The translations under genes and the position numbers were made by a program. A stretch of DNA of 64,000 nucleotides from a virus. The notes beneath the pieces are model-generated. The model searched no databases. It was given only the letters and a program-made list of their open reading frames with translations, and was not told the DNA's origin. Location of the stretch: positions 310,001 through 374,000 of the IMG/VR virus record IMGVR_UViG_3300046517_002304; one strand, given 5' to 3'. This document shows, in pieces, positions 1 to 7,506 of the stretch. How positions within the stretch are numbered: the first letter of the stretch is position 1; every line of letters starts with the position of its first letter.

Positions 1-2
1 AA

Positions 3-146
3 GTATTAGATTATTTATACCTTAACCTCGGCAAGATCGCCAGCAATAGCGGTACAATTCAGTCATCTATCGGAGCCGTTTTTAGGGACTGGGAATATAA
101 AAATTCTGGGGACAAAGGCAGCTACACGCCTAACTACATCCCATAA
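3..146 (+). CDS. C-terminal part of an unknown plus-strand protein (cut by window edge)
   Basis: An open frame enters from the left edge and runs 47 codons to a TAA at 144-146, ending in YTPNYIP. The residue mix (DWEY, GSYTPNY) looks like real protein. It converges on the minus-strand gene 134-295 and overlaps its 3' end by 13 bases. No family recognised; with GroES it would be one of only two plus-strand genes here. Confidence 0.5.
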   Translation, partial: VLDYLYLNLGKIASNSGTIQSSIGAVFRDWEYKNSGDKGSYTPNYIP

Positions 147-295
147 GCGTAATCGTTCAGTCCACCGATTTCTACTCCACGCTTGCCCCTAATAAGCATC
201 GCTTTCCGCTCTCTCCGCGAAAGGACGGGAACGTAAACTAAAATCCACTCGCCCTTATGGGCTGGTTTTCGCTTTTTGCGTTTTATGATTGGCAC
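134..295 (-). CDS. Small basic protein, 53 aa
   Basis: GTG start five bases after the TGA of the upstream gene. The N-terminus is strongly basic (KRKKRK), followed by a hydrophobic WILVYVPVL stretch and a second basic patch, so nucleic-acid or membrane-surface contact is possible. Last gene of the unit headed by the motif at 973. No family recognised. Confidence 0.6.
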   Translation of the reverse strand: MPIIKRKKRKPAHKGEWILVYVPVLSRRERKAMLIRGKRGVEIGGLNDYAYGM

Positions 296-298
296 GAT

Positions 299-514
299 TC
301 ACCATCCCCACAGAACATTATGGATTAAATATATAGCCAATGCCGGCCCTTCCATTATTAAAAAGAAAAGGCTAATGGTTAGACACCAAGCGTACATGTC
401 TTCATTAATATAATTCAGAGTATTTTCAAACTTATACTTATAATACCATGCCGTAAGAGCAAATAGTGCCGCCACAAAGGCAAATACTATCATTGCTGCA
501 ACTGCTAGTGGCAT
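299..514 (-). CDS. Small membrane protein, 71 aa
   Basis: Two hydrophobic spans: AVAAMIVFAFVAALFALTAW near residues 3-22 and LTISLFFLIMEGPALAIYLI in the second half. I chose the ATG at 514, which overlaps the end of 505-669 by ten bases, over an upstream TTG at 556 because the overlap matches the coupling seen throughout the window. Function unknown. Confidence 0.65.
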   Translation of the reverse strand: MPLAVAAMIVFAFVAALFALTAWYYKYKFENTLNYINEDMYAWCLTISLFFLIMEGPALAIYLIHNVLWGW

Positions 515-669
515 TGTGGGCGCTGTTCTTCTGCTTGTTTGATCCAAGTAGAGCAATAGCCGATGCTATCATCATCATGCCAGCATGACCGTACTTTGCC
601 AATCCAGTACATCACAAGGATATCACTGGATTGTTTGGCAACAGCTTCGCAATATTGCCAAAAACTCAC
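505..669 (-). CDS. Hypothetical protein, 54 aa, GTG start
   Basis: GTG overlaps the TGA of 666-965 (GTGA coupling). The product begins MSFWQYCEAVAKQSSD and has four Cys and two His, but no clear CxxC pair. It overlaps the next gene. Function unknown; real-gene call rests on coupling and residue composition. Confidence 0.55.
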   Translation of the reverse strand: MSFWQYCEAVAKQSSDILVMYWIGKVRSCWHDDDSIGYCSTWIKQAEEQRPQCH

Positions 670-965
670 TTAACTTCCTCTACCAAGAGGATTTCTTCGT
701 CCGGCTGCTCTTCAGTAATTCGATCTCTTGCATGTTTCTTAGACACACACTGGAGAACAAAATACTTGCCGGATTTTGTTTCAATTCGCCAAGGGGCAGA
801 CTTAGAAAGCCCTTCAATGTTAGCCTTCTTGGGTTCCGCTTCAACGGCGACAGGAGCCGCCACCTCAACTGCTTTCTTCTTCATTGTTTTCCTTACATGA
901 ACTTCGGTGCCATTTTCGGTTGTCTGGCTACCAGATGCGGTTTCAGAACCTTTTTTCTTCATCAT
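666..965 (-). CDS. Hypothetical basic/acidic protein, 99 aa
   Basis: First gene of its unit, seven bases after the motif at 973. The start ATGATG gives MMKKKGSE. Residues 1-50 are low-complexity, rich in Lys, Glu, Ala and Thr; the second half (APWRIETKSGKYFVLQCVSK) looks folded, with an acidic tail. Function unknown. Confidence 0.75.
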   Translation of the reverse strand: MMKKKGSETASGSQTTENGTEVHVRKTMKKKAVEVAAPVAVEAEPKKANIEGLSKSAPWRIETKSGKYFVLQCVSKKHARDRITEEQPDEEILLVEEVK

Positions 966-972
966 GTCTTTC

Positions 973-984
973 TATGGATAACTA
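973..984 (-). promoter_or_regulatory. Boundary motif TAGTTATCCATA, copy 1
   Basis: Exact 12-base copy, 7 bases before the ATG at 965. Proposed promoter of the unit 134-965. Confidence 0.8.
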
Positions 985-990
985 AGGTTT

Positions 991-1066
991 GATTTTAAAA
1001 ACAATCATTCGGCTAATCCGCAAGTATCCCGGTGTTGCCACCCTGGTTTCACAGAGCTTAACCGAA
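991..1066 (-). terminator. Large-loop hairpin with T tract
   Basis: Arms at 1058-1066 and 1008-1016 form a 9-bp stem (TTCGGTTAA with TTAGCCGAA, one G-T) around a 41-base loop that can pair further. On the minus strand it is followed by TGATTGTTTTT. It lies in the gap after 1075-1206 and before the motif at 973, where a terminator or leader element would be expected. Confidence 0.5.
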
Positions 1067-1074
1067 CAATTGTC

Positions 1075-1206
1075 TTATGTCTTTTTTGGCTTCGGCCACT
1101 TCAGATCTGCGGAATTCACAACCCCTTTACCCCGCCATTTTCCCTGAAGTCGGTCCCACAGTCGCCACTTGTCTCCATCCCGACGCATAATAAATCTGAT
1201 TTTCAT
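1075..1206 (-). CDS. Small basic protein, 43 aa
   Basis: ATG one base after the TAA of 1208-1519. The product is rich in Lys, Arg and Trp (WRLWDRLQGKWRGKG) and ends in WPKPKKT. This suggests a nucleic-acid-binding peptide, but no family is recognised. Last gene of the unit headed by the motif at 1563. Confidence 0.6.
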   Translation of the reverse strand: MKIRFIMRRDGDKWRLWDRLQGKWRGKGVVNSADLKWPKPKKT

Positions 1207-1207
1207 C

Positions 1208-1519
1208 TTACGCCTTCTTCAATCCAGCGCCGGGGGTTTTCTTCTTGGCCGAAAAATGAATTCGGTTACTGTTGTCGTAATGCCATTCGAATCTGGAATC
1301 GCCGCGAACCAGACCCTTCATAGCCCACACCAAATCTTTATCGTCGCAAGAAATGGAAACCATTGAACCGCTGATGAGCGTCTTCAAGTGTTCCGCTGCT
1401 TTGCTTGCGGCAGCATTCTGAGTCGCTTCACGACGACGCTCAAATCCGTCTCGCTTACGCTTCTCTTTATTCCAATCTCCGAGGGAAAACCCTTCAGCGA
1501 AGTTGCCCTTGCCAGCCAT
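1208..1519 (-). CDS. Hypothetical basic protein, 103 aa
   Basis: Good ribosome site AAAGGA eight bases before the ATG, 43 bases after the motif at 1563. The N-terminal half is a charged helix (DWNKEKRKRDGFERRRE); the C-terminal half is mixed strand and helix and ends in KKKTPGAGLKKA. Function unknown. Confidence 0.75.
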   Translation of the reverse strand: MAGKGNFAEGFSLGDWNKEKRKRDGFERRREATQNAAASKAAEHLKTLISGSMVSISCDDKDLVWAMKGLVRGDSRFEWHYDNSNRIHFSAKKKTPGAGLKKA

Positions 1520-1562
1520 TTTAATTTCCTTTAAAAAAGGTTATTGAATTGTTATGAACTAG

Positions 1563-1574
1563 TATGGATAACTA
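1563..1574 (-). promoter_or_regulatory. Boundary motif, copy 2
   Basis: Exact copy. Its TAG is the stop codon of 1572-1769; 43 bases before the ATG at 1519. Confidence 0.8.
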
Positions 1575-1769
1575 AATTTCGATAATGTCTACAACAACGT
1601 CTTTTTCATCTAATATCAAAACTAAACATTCGGCATGTTTCTTATATTCATACAAATCTTTGTTATTCAAATTATCATTAGGTTTTTTGCGAACAGTTAG
1701 ATAACCCATTTTAACTAAATACTTTTCGGCTTTACCTACCTTCATTCCGATTGCGTTTGTTGTTTTCAT
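1572..1769 (-). CDS. Hypothetical protein, 65 aa
   Basis: Begins MKTTNAIGMKVGKAEKYLVKMGY, with a helical N-terminus and a strand-rich C-terminus (LVLILDEKDVVVDIIEI). The stop is the TAG inside the boundary motif. The start overlaps the end of 1766-2032. Function unknown. Confidence 0.7.
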   Translation of the reverse strand: MKTTNAIGMKVGKAEKYLVKMGYLTVRKKPNDNLNNKDLYEYKKHAECLVLILDEKDVVVDIIEI

Positions 1770-2032
1770 ATCTTGATAATTCTTGGGAATGCTTTTAATA
1801 TAACCTTATCAAATGCCTTACAGCAATCTTGCTGCAACCTGTCTATTACGGCATGTCTCCACGCGATATGAGATGGGCTAAGAAGACCCCCTGTAGGAGG
1901 GTCAACCTTATAATGCTTTTTCATACCTTGAAAAAATTGATCTTGCGATAAGCCAGTATCATTGTTCATAGCAACTTCTTGAGTAAATAAACCGCTTCTG
2001 ATATATCGCAATATGAATTCATTTTTAGTCAT
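1766..2032 (-). CDS. Hypothetical protein, 88 aa
   Basis: I chose the ATG at 2032 (MTKNEFILRY), which makes an ATGA overlap with 2029-2265, over an earlier start at 2062. Helical, with Lys/Arg-rich segments and SPSHIAWRHAVIDRLQQDC. No family recognised. Confidence 0.7.
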   Translation of the reverse strand: MTKNEFILRYIRSGLFTQEVAMNNDTGLSQDQFFQGMKKHYKVDPPTGGLLSPSHIAWRHAVIDRLQQDCCKAFDKVILKAFPRIIKI

Positions 2033-2265
2033 GGCTTGCTTTCCTTTCGCTCCGTATAACATTTTATCTCACTTACGTCTTGATATAATTTTGTGAATGA
2101 CTCTAATCCATGCTCTTCGCCTTGTGCGTTAATAAGAGCGGCAGCTTTATCGCAAATTACGCCGACTGTGAATCTGTCTCTACCTTCCCCTAAGCAATAG
2201 CACCAAGCACCGACCGCCATCCATTCTGGCTTAGGGCAGTCAGGATATATGTTAATCGTTGTCAT
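2029..2265 (-). CDS. Hypothetical protein, 78 aa
   Basis: Starts MTTINIYPDCPKPEWMAVG. Strand-rich, with one CYC pair. Coupled on both sides by short overlaps. Function unknown. Confidence 0.7.
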   Translation of the reverse strand: MTTINIYPDCPKPEWMAVGAWCYCLGEGRDRFTVGVICDKAAALINAQGEEHGLESFTKLYQDVSEIKCYTERKESKP

Positions 2266-2458
2266 GATTACTATTCTTTAAATCCTGTTTGTTTATTCTG
2301 CGGCGTCTTCGGCAGGCTCGCTCATATCTTTTCTTAGCCGCCCTTTTGTGTGCCGCACTTCTGTACCAGCCGCTATATTTTCTTGTGGCGGGATTATCAT
2401 GCCCGGGGCAACACCCGATATCTACCTTAGACAAATCGTCAAGAGCGTATGGTTTCAT
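2252..2458 (-). CDS. Small Arg-rich protein, 68 aa
   Basis: The ATG at 2458 overlaps the TGA of 2455-2604 (ATGA). Contains GCCPGHDNPATRKYSGWYRS and a very basic helix (RYERACRRRRRINKQ). Probably nucleic-acid binding by charge. A longer GTG start at 2482 exists but would overlap the upstream gene more. Confidence 0.65.
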   Translation of the reverse strand: MKPYALDDLSKVDIGCCPGHDNPATRKYSGWYRSAAHKRAAKKRYERACRRRRRINKQDLKNSNHDND

Positions 2459-2604
2459 TTGTAGTCGTCCGGGTTTAACCACTTGCCTTTTCGGATGCGA
2501 TAAATTAAATGCAATACACCACTAAGAATAAATGATCCTATTTCATAAATTGCGATGCCCGCAAATATTAGTAAGAGCCAAAAAAGTGGATTATTTTCGT
2601 CCAT
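2455..2604 (-). CDS. Single-span membrane protein, 49 aa
   Basis: Read in the gap. MDENNP is followed by the hydrophobic span LFWLLLIFAGIAIYEIGSFI and a basic tail (RIRKGKW), which suggests an N-out, C-in topology. ATGA-coupled to 2252-2458. Function unknown. Confidence 0.7.
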   Translation of the reverse strand: MDENNPLFWLLLIFAGIAIYEIGSFILSGVLHLIYRIRKGKWLNPDDYK

Positions 2605-2607
2605 TGT

Positions 2608-2808
2608 TCACCATTGCCAGCGAAGATGCGAAACAAGCCAAGCAACAAATCCAAGAAACGCAATATAACAAACCATGAGTATCACAAACTCAAATGGAGT
2701 TGCTTTCCCATGAGGCGTATCTGGATCACACCTTGAGCAAACCTCACCACGGCGGATTGCTTCGCGCTCTCCCATGTGTCGCTTGCACTGAGGGCAATGA
2801 GTTAGCAT
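2608..2808 (-). CDS. Zinc-ribbon membrane protein, 66 aa
   Basis: Residues 5-28 carry CPQC and CSRC, a four-Cys zinc ribbon. They are followed by one membrane span (FVILMVCYIAFLGFVAWLV). Small membrane-anchored zinc ribbon of unknown role, directly downstream of the Bax-inhibitor-like gene. Confidence 0.7.
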   Translation of the reverse strand: MLTHCPQCKRHMGEREAIRRGEVCSRCDPDTPHGKATPFEFVILMVCYIAFLGFVAWLVSHLRWQW

Positions 2809-2810
2809 AA

Positions 2811-3629
2811 TTAATCGTCCGAACTTCTAAGCTTAGCCAACAGCTTAAGAATTTCCAGATAGAGCCACACAATCGTTAGCATCAATCCGAAAGCCGCATA
2901 CCATTCATACCATCTGGGAGATTTGTTTTCAGCAGCATCCGTGATTATTCCAAAGTCCACAATGAAATTGAGGGCCGCAACAATCACAATCACCACACTA
3001 ATTCCGATTGACAACCAAGAATTGCCGTGGACGATTTCAACGGGAGCGCACCCAAACGCCTGCATAATGATATCAGTAAAATATAACAACAAAATTCCAC
3101 CCATCGCAGACAATAGCCCCACCATAAATCCTTGTGTTGGTCGCAGAATTCCGCTTGTATATAATACTCCCATTACGCCCGCAGTCCCCACAACGCCCGC
3201 CATAGCTTCCATAACGATGCCGGGGTATTGAGTTTCAAATCCCGCTGAGATTGCACCAAGCGCCAATCCTTCCAATGCAGCATAGATGGGAGCAGTAATC
3301 GGAGCGGAGCGTTGATAAAAAATAGTAATCAAGGCAATGACGAATGCTCCAAGGCACCCACCGATTGCCAATCCAATCACATTCGGAGGAAGATCAATTT
3401 GAACTAGCGGCTTTTTGCCGTTCTCATCTGCCGGAGTTTTTTCGGCTTGAATATGAGCATCCTTGAACGCTGCCGAATAACCAGCAGTTGTTTTAATCCA
3501 AGTATAAGAAAACGTGCATGCCATGATAGCAAGTAGAACTAGCGTTTTGAATGCCGCTCCTTGCACCGTAAACACATCTGTCTTCGTCAGTGAACGAGGT
3601 GCCGAACCTGAGAATGCTGGATTTGCCAC
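2811..3629 (-). CDS. Bax inhibitor-1/YccA family membrane protein
   Basis: 272 aa, GTG start with AAAGGA seven bases upstream, 27 bases after the motif at 3657. After a short cytosolic N-terminus with the family-like SLTKTDVF there are about seven hydrophobic spans, and a C-terminal WYEWYAAFGLMLTIVWLYLE segment typical of the BI-1/YccA/YbhL family. Members are pH-sensitive calcium leak channels or regulators of membrane proteolysis (YccA restrains FtsH). A phage copy might protect the host envelope or the FtsH balance during infection; that is inference. Confidence 0.85.
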   Translation of the reverse strand: MANPAFSGSAPRSLTKTDVFTVQGAAFKTLVLLAIMACTFSYTWIKTTAGYSAAFKDAHIQAEKTPADENGKKPLVQIDLPPNVIGLAIGGCLGAFVIALITIFYQRSAPITAPIYAALEGLALGAISAGFETQYPGIVMEAMAGVVGTAGVMGVLYTSGILRPTQGFMVGLLSAMGGILLLYFTDIIMQAFGCAPVEIVHGNSWLSIGISVVIVIVAALNFIVDFGIITDAAENKSPRWYEWYAAFGLMLTIVWLYLEILKLLAKLRSSDD

Positions 3630-3656
3630 AGTGTTCCTTTCAGGAAGTTTGATTCT

Positions 3657-3668
3657 TATGGATAACTA
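3657..3668 (-). promoter_or_regulatory. Boundary motif, copy 3
   Basis: Exact copy. Its TAG is the stop of 3666-3857; 27 bases before the GTG at 3629. Confidence 0.8.
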
Positions 3669-3857
3669 AAAAGTGATTTTGATGAATCCATGTTCTGGAA
3701 GTTGCACAGGGTCTTCCTTAATAAATGTTCCGTACTTAAGAACATAATATCCTTCGCCAGTATATTCTACTGGAAGCGACTCGCTATATAAAGTTTTAAA
3801 TGGTCGCGTTACCTTAGCGATTCGTTCCATTTCTGCAAGAGTAAATGTAGATGTCAT
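3666..3857 (-). CDS. Hypothetical protein, 63 aa
   Basis: ATGA overlap with 3854-4018. Strand-rich after an N-terminal helix (TLAEMERIAKVTR); ends HGFIKITF. The stop lies in the boundary motif. Function unknown. Confidence 0.7.
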   Translation of the reverse strand: MTSTFTLAEMERIAKVTRPFKTLYSESLPVEYTGEGYYVLKYGTFIKEDPVQLPEHGFIKITF

Positions 3858-4018
3858 GCCACCACTCCCATTTCGCGCAAGTTCGCAATGAACATTCCAA
3901 ACAGAACAGCAAATCCGACCGACACAAGTAGTCCAAGCAATCCATTAAGACTAAGCCAAGCCAGCAATGCTGCGGCCATTACTTCCGTCACAATGATTTG
4001 TTTGATGTGTGGTTTCAT
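3854..4018 (-). CDS. Membrane protein, 54 aa
   Basis: Read in the gap, ATGA-coupled at both ends. Two close hydrophobic segments (MAAALLAWLSLNGLLGLLV and GFAVLFGMFIANL) form a hairpin-like membrane protein. Function unknown. Confidence 0.75.
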   Translation of the reverse strand: MKPHIKQIIVTEVMAAALLAWLSLNGLLGLLVSVGFAVLFGMFIANLREMGVVA

Positions 4019-4677
4019 GCAAGCTCAGGATGGTTTTTGTATAGTTCATCCTTGATCTTGGCTAATTCCGTCATTGAAATTTCGTTTGGAAATCTTCCTA
4101 AGACATAACCATCGAAATAATACCGATACTCTGCCTTAGCTTTCATGCCATCGCTAAATACATAACATCCATTAGATTCAGGAAGCAGAACAGATGTTTC
4201 GGCCGGACCATCTGTTCTATGTCGGTTATCTTTATAATACCAACCCTCATGATACGTCCAACAAGAATTAGCAATGTAAGCAGGACCACCGACACGATGC
4301 CGTTGATTAAATTGATACCATTCTTTTGTCCCATTGGGATGGGTTATGGCAGGAAGATCATTATCTCTATGTAAGAGTCCATTTTGATACCACTCTTGAG
4401 TAATTTCATCTTTATATCTTGTAATAACTGCCGGTAAATCATTTTCACTATGCAATTCACCATTAGCATTGAACCACGACTCTTCAATCGCAGAACATCC
4501 CGCATCTTTTATAGTATGACACACATAACCATTTTTGGTTCCGATAACATCTTTTCCGTGTTTAAAATAAACAATTTTATCATCTATCCTTATATCTGCG
4601 AAAAGCTTCGGAAACGAAATCAGGCTTGCCGGAATTAAAGAAGACAATCCAGTGAGAATTTGACGACGATTAAGCAT
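4015..4677 (-). CDS. Tat-signal protein with HRxDGPA repeats, 220 aa
   Basis: Starts MLNRRQILTGLSS, a twin-arginine signal with a hydrophobic region and likely cleavage near residue 28. The mature part has five repeats of about 20 residues related to MORN-variant repeats (for example QEWYQNGLLHRDNDLPAI, then KEWYQFNQRHRVGGPA). One of eight Tat-signal proteins here. Likely exported folded through the host Tat system; ligand and role unknown. Confidence 0.75.
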   Translation of the reverse strand: MLNRRQILTGLSSLIPASLISFPKLFADIRIDDKIVYFKHGKDVIGTKNGYVCHTIKDAGCSAIEESWFNANGELHSENDLPAVITRYKDEITQEWYQNGLLHRDNDLPAITHPNGTKEWYQFNQRHRVGGPAYIANSCWTYHEGWYYKDNRHRTDGPAETSVLLPESNGCYVFSDGMKAKAEYRYYFDGYVLGRFPNEISMTELAKIKDELYKNHPELA

Positions 4678-4930
4678 GCTTCTTTCCTCTTTTCATTCTC
4701 CAAGGCTTGTTACCTTGTTCGTTGTTTAATACTTGATGCCCGAAAGGTTTGTTTTCGTCAACAGAGTTAAGATTATAACCACCAGCAAGTGACTCAGCAG
4801 CCTTTAAGGCTATGACTTCGCTACAATAACGCCCTTCACGATCATGCACACCTTCACTGCTAACGGCATATGCATGGTAAATGAATCCATCTGGATCGTT
4901 TGTGCGAATTAATACTTTACCTTTCCACAT
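4670..4930 (-). CDS. Hypothetical protein, 86 aa
   Basis: Starts MWKGKVLIRTNDPDGF and ends in the basic WRMKRGKKHA. The N-terminal strands with a central helix (VIALKAAESLAGGY) resemble a small alpha/beta fold. Overlaps the Tat-signal gene downstream by eight bases. No family recognised. Confidence 0.7.
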   Translation of the reverse strand: MWKGKVLIRTNDPDGFIYHAYAVSSEGVHDREGRYCSEVIALKAAESLAGGYNLNSVDENKPFGHQVLNNEQGNKPWRMKRGKKHA

Positions 4931-4941
4931 CAGTTTTTTCC

Positions 4942-5379
4942 TTATGCCAATTCAGGGACATCCATATGACCGACTGCTTCATAGAAAGCAAAAGACCTTC
5001 TGGCGTACCCTATAAAGTGCGGAGGGCTGCGATACCTACTCACGCTATTTGTAATGAATGATTTTTTCGCACCAAACGGCTCAGCTTTTTTAAATAATTT
5101 TCTGCCGATACCCTTACGCCGATGTCTAGTTTTAACATAGACGCCGATATCCAATGCATCGTGGTTATAGAAGTTTCCCAACAGCAAAGCCCCTACTGGG
5201 ATATTACCAATAAACGCCATGGCAATAAAAGATATTCTCTTTCGATCATAGACATGTATTTGATCTAAGGCAAGCGACTTCATCATACCTTGCTTATAAT
5301 ATAATTTGTGTCTTAAAATCAACTTGCAAAAATCTTGAATTTCTTTTTTAGAATTGCGGATTGTAATAATTTTAAGCAT
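4942..5379 (-). CDS. GNAT-family N-acetyltransferase
   Basis: 145 aa. Residues 60-110 show the GNAT core: FIGNIPVGALLLGNF, then DIGVYVKTRHRRKGIGRKLF, where RRKGIGRK fits the acetyl-CoA loop R/Q-x-x-G-x-G/A. Ends near AFYEAVGH, as in many GNATs. Substrate cannot be told. The ATG at 5379 follows GAAAG; a GTG at 5388 is an alternative start. Confidence 0.8.
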   Translation of the reverse strand: MLKIITIRNSKKEIQDFCKLILRHKLYYKQGMMKSLALDQIHVYDRKRISFIAMAFIGNIPVGALLLGNFYNHDALDIGVYVKTRHRRKGIGRKLFKKAEPFGAKKSFITNSVSRYRSPPHFIGYARRSFAFYEAVGHMDVPELA

Positions 5380-5566
5380 ATCGGACACTTTCTGGCTTTC
5401 GCTCCATAATTAAAAGACCATTTGAATCATACATCTTAACATGCCAATCCTGGAGATACTGCTCTGCAAAAATTCTTTCAGCATCTTCTTTACGATAACC
5501 ACAGAATCCCCTGCGAATTCCTCTATTGCGGTTATCGTAGCAGTTTACTGTAAAGGTTTCAGCCAT
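5372..5566 (-). CDS. Hypothetical protein, 64 aa
   Basis: Starts MAETFTVNCYDNRNRGIRRG. First gene of its unit, seven bases after the motif at 5574; there is no room for a normal ribosome site, only ATGATGT. Function unknown. Confidence 0.7.
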   Translation of the reverse strand: MAETFTVNCYDNRNRGIRRGFCGYRKEDAERIFAEQYLQDWHVKMYDSNGLLIMERKPESVRYA

Positions 5567-5573
5567 ACATCAT

Positions 5574-5585
5574 TATGGATAACTA
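5574..5585 (-). promoter_or_regulatory. Boundary motif, copy 4
   Basis: Exact copy, 7 bases before the ATG at 5566. Its TAG is the stop of 5583-6140. Confidence 0.8.
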
Positions 5586-6140
5586 ATGAGTAAAAGGCCC
5601 ATGATCGTCATGCCAGTCTTGGTCAATTTGTTGCTGGCTTCTGTTATCGGATGCATAGCGCCTATCTGCATCGTCATCTTCTTTTTTATCTTTATCTGAC
5701 GCAGAAAGTTCTGCCGCCACTTCGCCAAAATCCTTGGCAAATACGCTATCGTCTGAAAGTGCCTTTAATTCTTCATTGGTAAGATCAAATTTCTTTGTTT
5801 TTTCGGCTGCACAATCGTCATCAAAAATATCTTTTTGTGCGGTATCTAACAAGTTATAATCAAACAGTCTGCGAAACATGCCCACCGTTTGGCCCGGCAT
5901 AAAAATTGATTTAACATCATGCTTGACTGCTGTTATCCAAGTGATATCATGGTCCCTTCCATCGGGCCTTAATAAAGCACCAACAGCAACAACATCTAAA
6001 GACGCAAAATTAAGATTATTGCCAGATAACAGCTTCTTAAGTTCTTCTCGGCTATTGGTAAGTTTGCCGATCCAGAAGTCGTAAAGCAATTCTCTGGCTT
6101 CGTCCAGCGTTATGACGAGGACCGATTGTTTAATTGCCAT
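5583..6140 (-). CDS. Paralogous family E protein, 185 aa
   Basis: Shares with the next two genes an N-terminal pattern: a hydrophobic strand ending in LVITLDEARELLYDF, then a helix with a [LN]x[DS]xxxLKK motif. The C-terminal 60 residues are acidic and charged (DKDKKEDDDADRRY). Three tandem, diverged copies point to local duplication. Function unknown. Confidence 0.75.
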   Translation of the reverse strand: MAIKQSVLVITLDEARELLYDFWIGKLTNSREELKKLLSGNNLNFASLDVVAVGALLRPDGRDHDITWITAVKHDVKSIFMPGQTVGMFRRLFDYNLLDTAQKDIFDDDCAAEKTKKFDLTNEELKALSDDSVFAKDFGEVAAELSASDKDKKEDDDADRRYASDNRSQQQIDQDWHDDHGPFTH

Positions 6141-6142
6141 GA

Positions 6143-6832
6143 TTAATATCTTTCCTCAAATTCGCCAAGTGTTCTTCGGCTTTTCCGACAAGGAAGCATC
6201 CTGTTTGGAAGTCCATATTTTTGAAATGCCATTCTTTCAAAATCTCTTAGCCTACTAACTGAACCAGGCGGGTCTAACCAACCCAATTCATTAATGGCTT
6301 GAATTTCTTTATTCATACGATCATTAAAAGCACTATCATAGCTACGCCATGGGCTATATGCTACGTCGGATGCTCTTTTGGCTATTCTTTCTTCATTATG
6401 CTTACTAAGCATTGCCATCAACGGACTGTTCTTAGGTAGCATCGGCCCGTCATTAAGCGGCGCAACTGTTTTATCGTCGTCGCCTAATCCATGAAATTCA
6501 TTATACTTATCAAAAGCATCTCTTTCTTCTGGACTAAGATTATCATAAAACCATAAAGAATGCAAGACTTCGTTATCGCTAGATGCACACCCATAGACTG
6601 CTCTGGCCCCATATTTAGCAGCTACTTCTATTCCAATTCCGATATCGGAATACATATTACACGCTTCGTCATAGCTCATACTAGGAAAATGAGGAATAGA
6701 ATCAATAGTTCCTTCGGCAATTAATTTTTTCAAATGACTAGGATCATTGACAAGAGCATCAAATTGCCAGTCTATTAAGGCAACTCTCATCTCATCAAGC
6801 GTCAGAACGACGATAGGAAAAACTTCAGGCAT
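6143..6832 (-). CDS. Paralogous family E protein, 229 aa
   Basis: Middle copy of the three. MPEVFPIVVLTLDEMRVALIDW is followed by NDPSHLKKLIAEGTID, matching NDRNYLKESLKDGTIA in the next gene. The C-terminal part has extra helices and ends basic (CRKSRRTLGEFEERY). Two bases from its neighbours. Function unknown. Confidence 0.75.
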   Translation of the reverse strand: MPEVFPIVVLTLDEMRVALIDWQFDALVNDPSHLKKLIAEGTIDSIPHFPSMSYDEACNMYSDIGIGIEVAAKYGARAVYGCASSDNEVLHSLWFYDNLSPEERDAFDKYNEFHGLGDDDKTVAPLNDGPMLPKNSPLMAMLSKHNEERIAKRASDVAYSPWRSYDSAFNDRMNKEIQAINELGWLDPPGSVSRLRDFERMAFQKYGLPNRMLPCRKSRRTLGEFEERY

Positions 6833-6834
6833 GA

Positions 6835-7260
6835 TTATGTCACCCCAAAATTTAAATCAACTTCTCCCATACCCTTATTCGCAACTTCAGGTACAGTGGA
6901 CTCTTGTGCATTATTAAGTTGTATATCACCAAAAAGATGCTTAACCTTTTCTTGTTCTTCTTCGCTTAGATGCTTCCATTGCCATACCATTATCATCCCG
7001 CTTCCTGTCCCAATCTGACTAATATAAACCGCTCCAGCTTTATATTGAATTCCATATTTTTCTGCGAGATTGAGGTCTTCGTATTGATCGCAAACTTCTT
7101 TATGAGAAATACTATTAAAGTTACCAAGTCCAGCGATAGTCCCGTCTTTAAGAGATTCCTTGAGATAGTTTCTATCATTTAATAAAGTTTGAGTTCTCCA
7201 CTCAAGGAGTTCTTCCTTGGCTTCTTCAAATGACAGAATGACTATTGGGAAGGCTCTCAT
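6835..7260 (-). CDS. Paralogous family E protein, 141 aa
   Basis: First copy and shortest. MRAFPIVILSFEEAKEELLEW, LKESLKDGTIAGLGNFNSIS and a GAVYISQIGTGSGMIMVWQW segment that matches the GARAVYGCASSDNEVLHSLW segment of the 229-aa copy. Seven bases after the motif at 7268. Function unknown. Confidence 0.75.
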   Translation of the reverse strand: MRAFPIVILSFEEAKEELLEWRTQTLLNDRNYLKESLKDGTIAGLGNFNSISHKEVCDQYEDLNLAEKYGIQYKAGAVYISQIGTGSGMIMVWQWKHLSEEEQEKVKHLFGDIQLNNAQESTVPEVANKGMGEVDLNFGVT

Positions 7261-7266
7261 GATGAT

Positions 7267-7506
7267 TTATGGATAACTAATTTGGTATGGATAGCCAGTT
7301 ATTCCTTTGAGGAAATTCTTAGCTTCATTGCCTTGTTCGTATAACTCCGTGCCACTCGTACAAAAGCATCGTAGCGGCATATCTTTTAATTTTTTAAGAG
7401 TATTCATGTGTATAATTCTTACAAATACACAGCGAGACTGATCTTTTTCCAAGAGTTTAAGAACCCACTTGAATTCTTTTTCTACTTGCTTTTCTTTAGC
7501 GGTCAT
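7267..7506 (-). CDS. Hypothetical protein, 79 aa
   Basis: Starts MTAKEKQVEKEFKWVLKLLE. The C-terminus ISYP and its TAA are encoded by the boundary motif itself. ATGA overlap with the upstream gene. Function unknown. Confidence 0.65.
   Translation of the reverse strand: MTAKEKQVEKEFKWVLKLLEKDQSRCVFVRIIHMNTLKKLKDMPLRCFCTSGTELYEQGNEAKNFLKGITGYPYQISYP
7268..7279 (-). promoter_or_regulatory. Boundary motif, copy 5
   Basis: Exact copy, 7 bases before the ATG at 7260. Lies in the last codons of 7267-7506. Confidence 0.8.

Noticed and set aside
585-992. 135-codon plus-strand frame
   Set aside because: Mirror of 505-669 and 666-965, which have coupling and a motif; residue mix is not protein-like.
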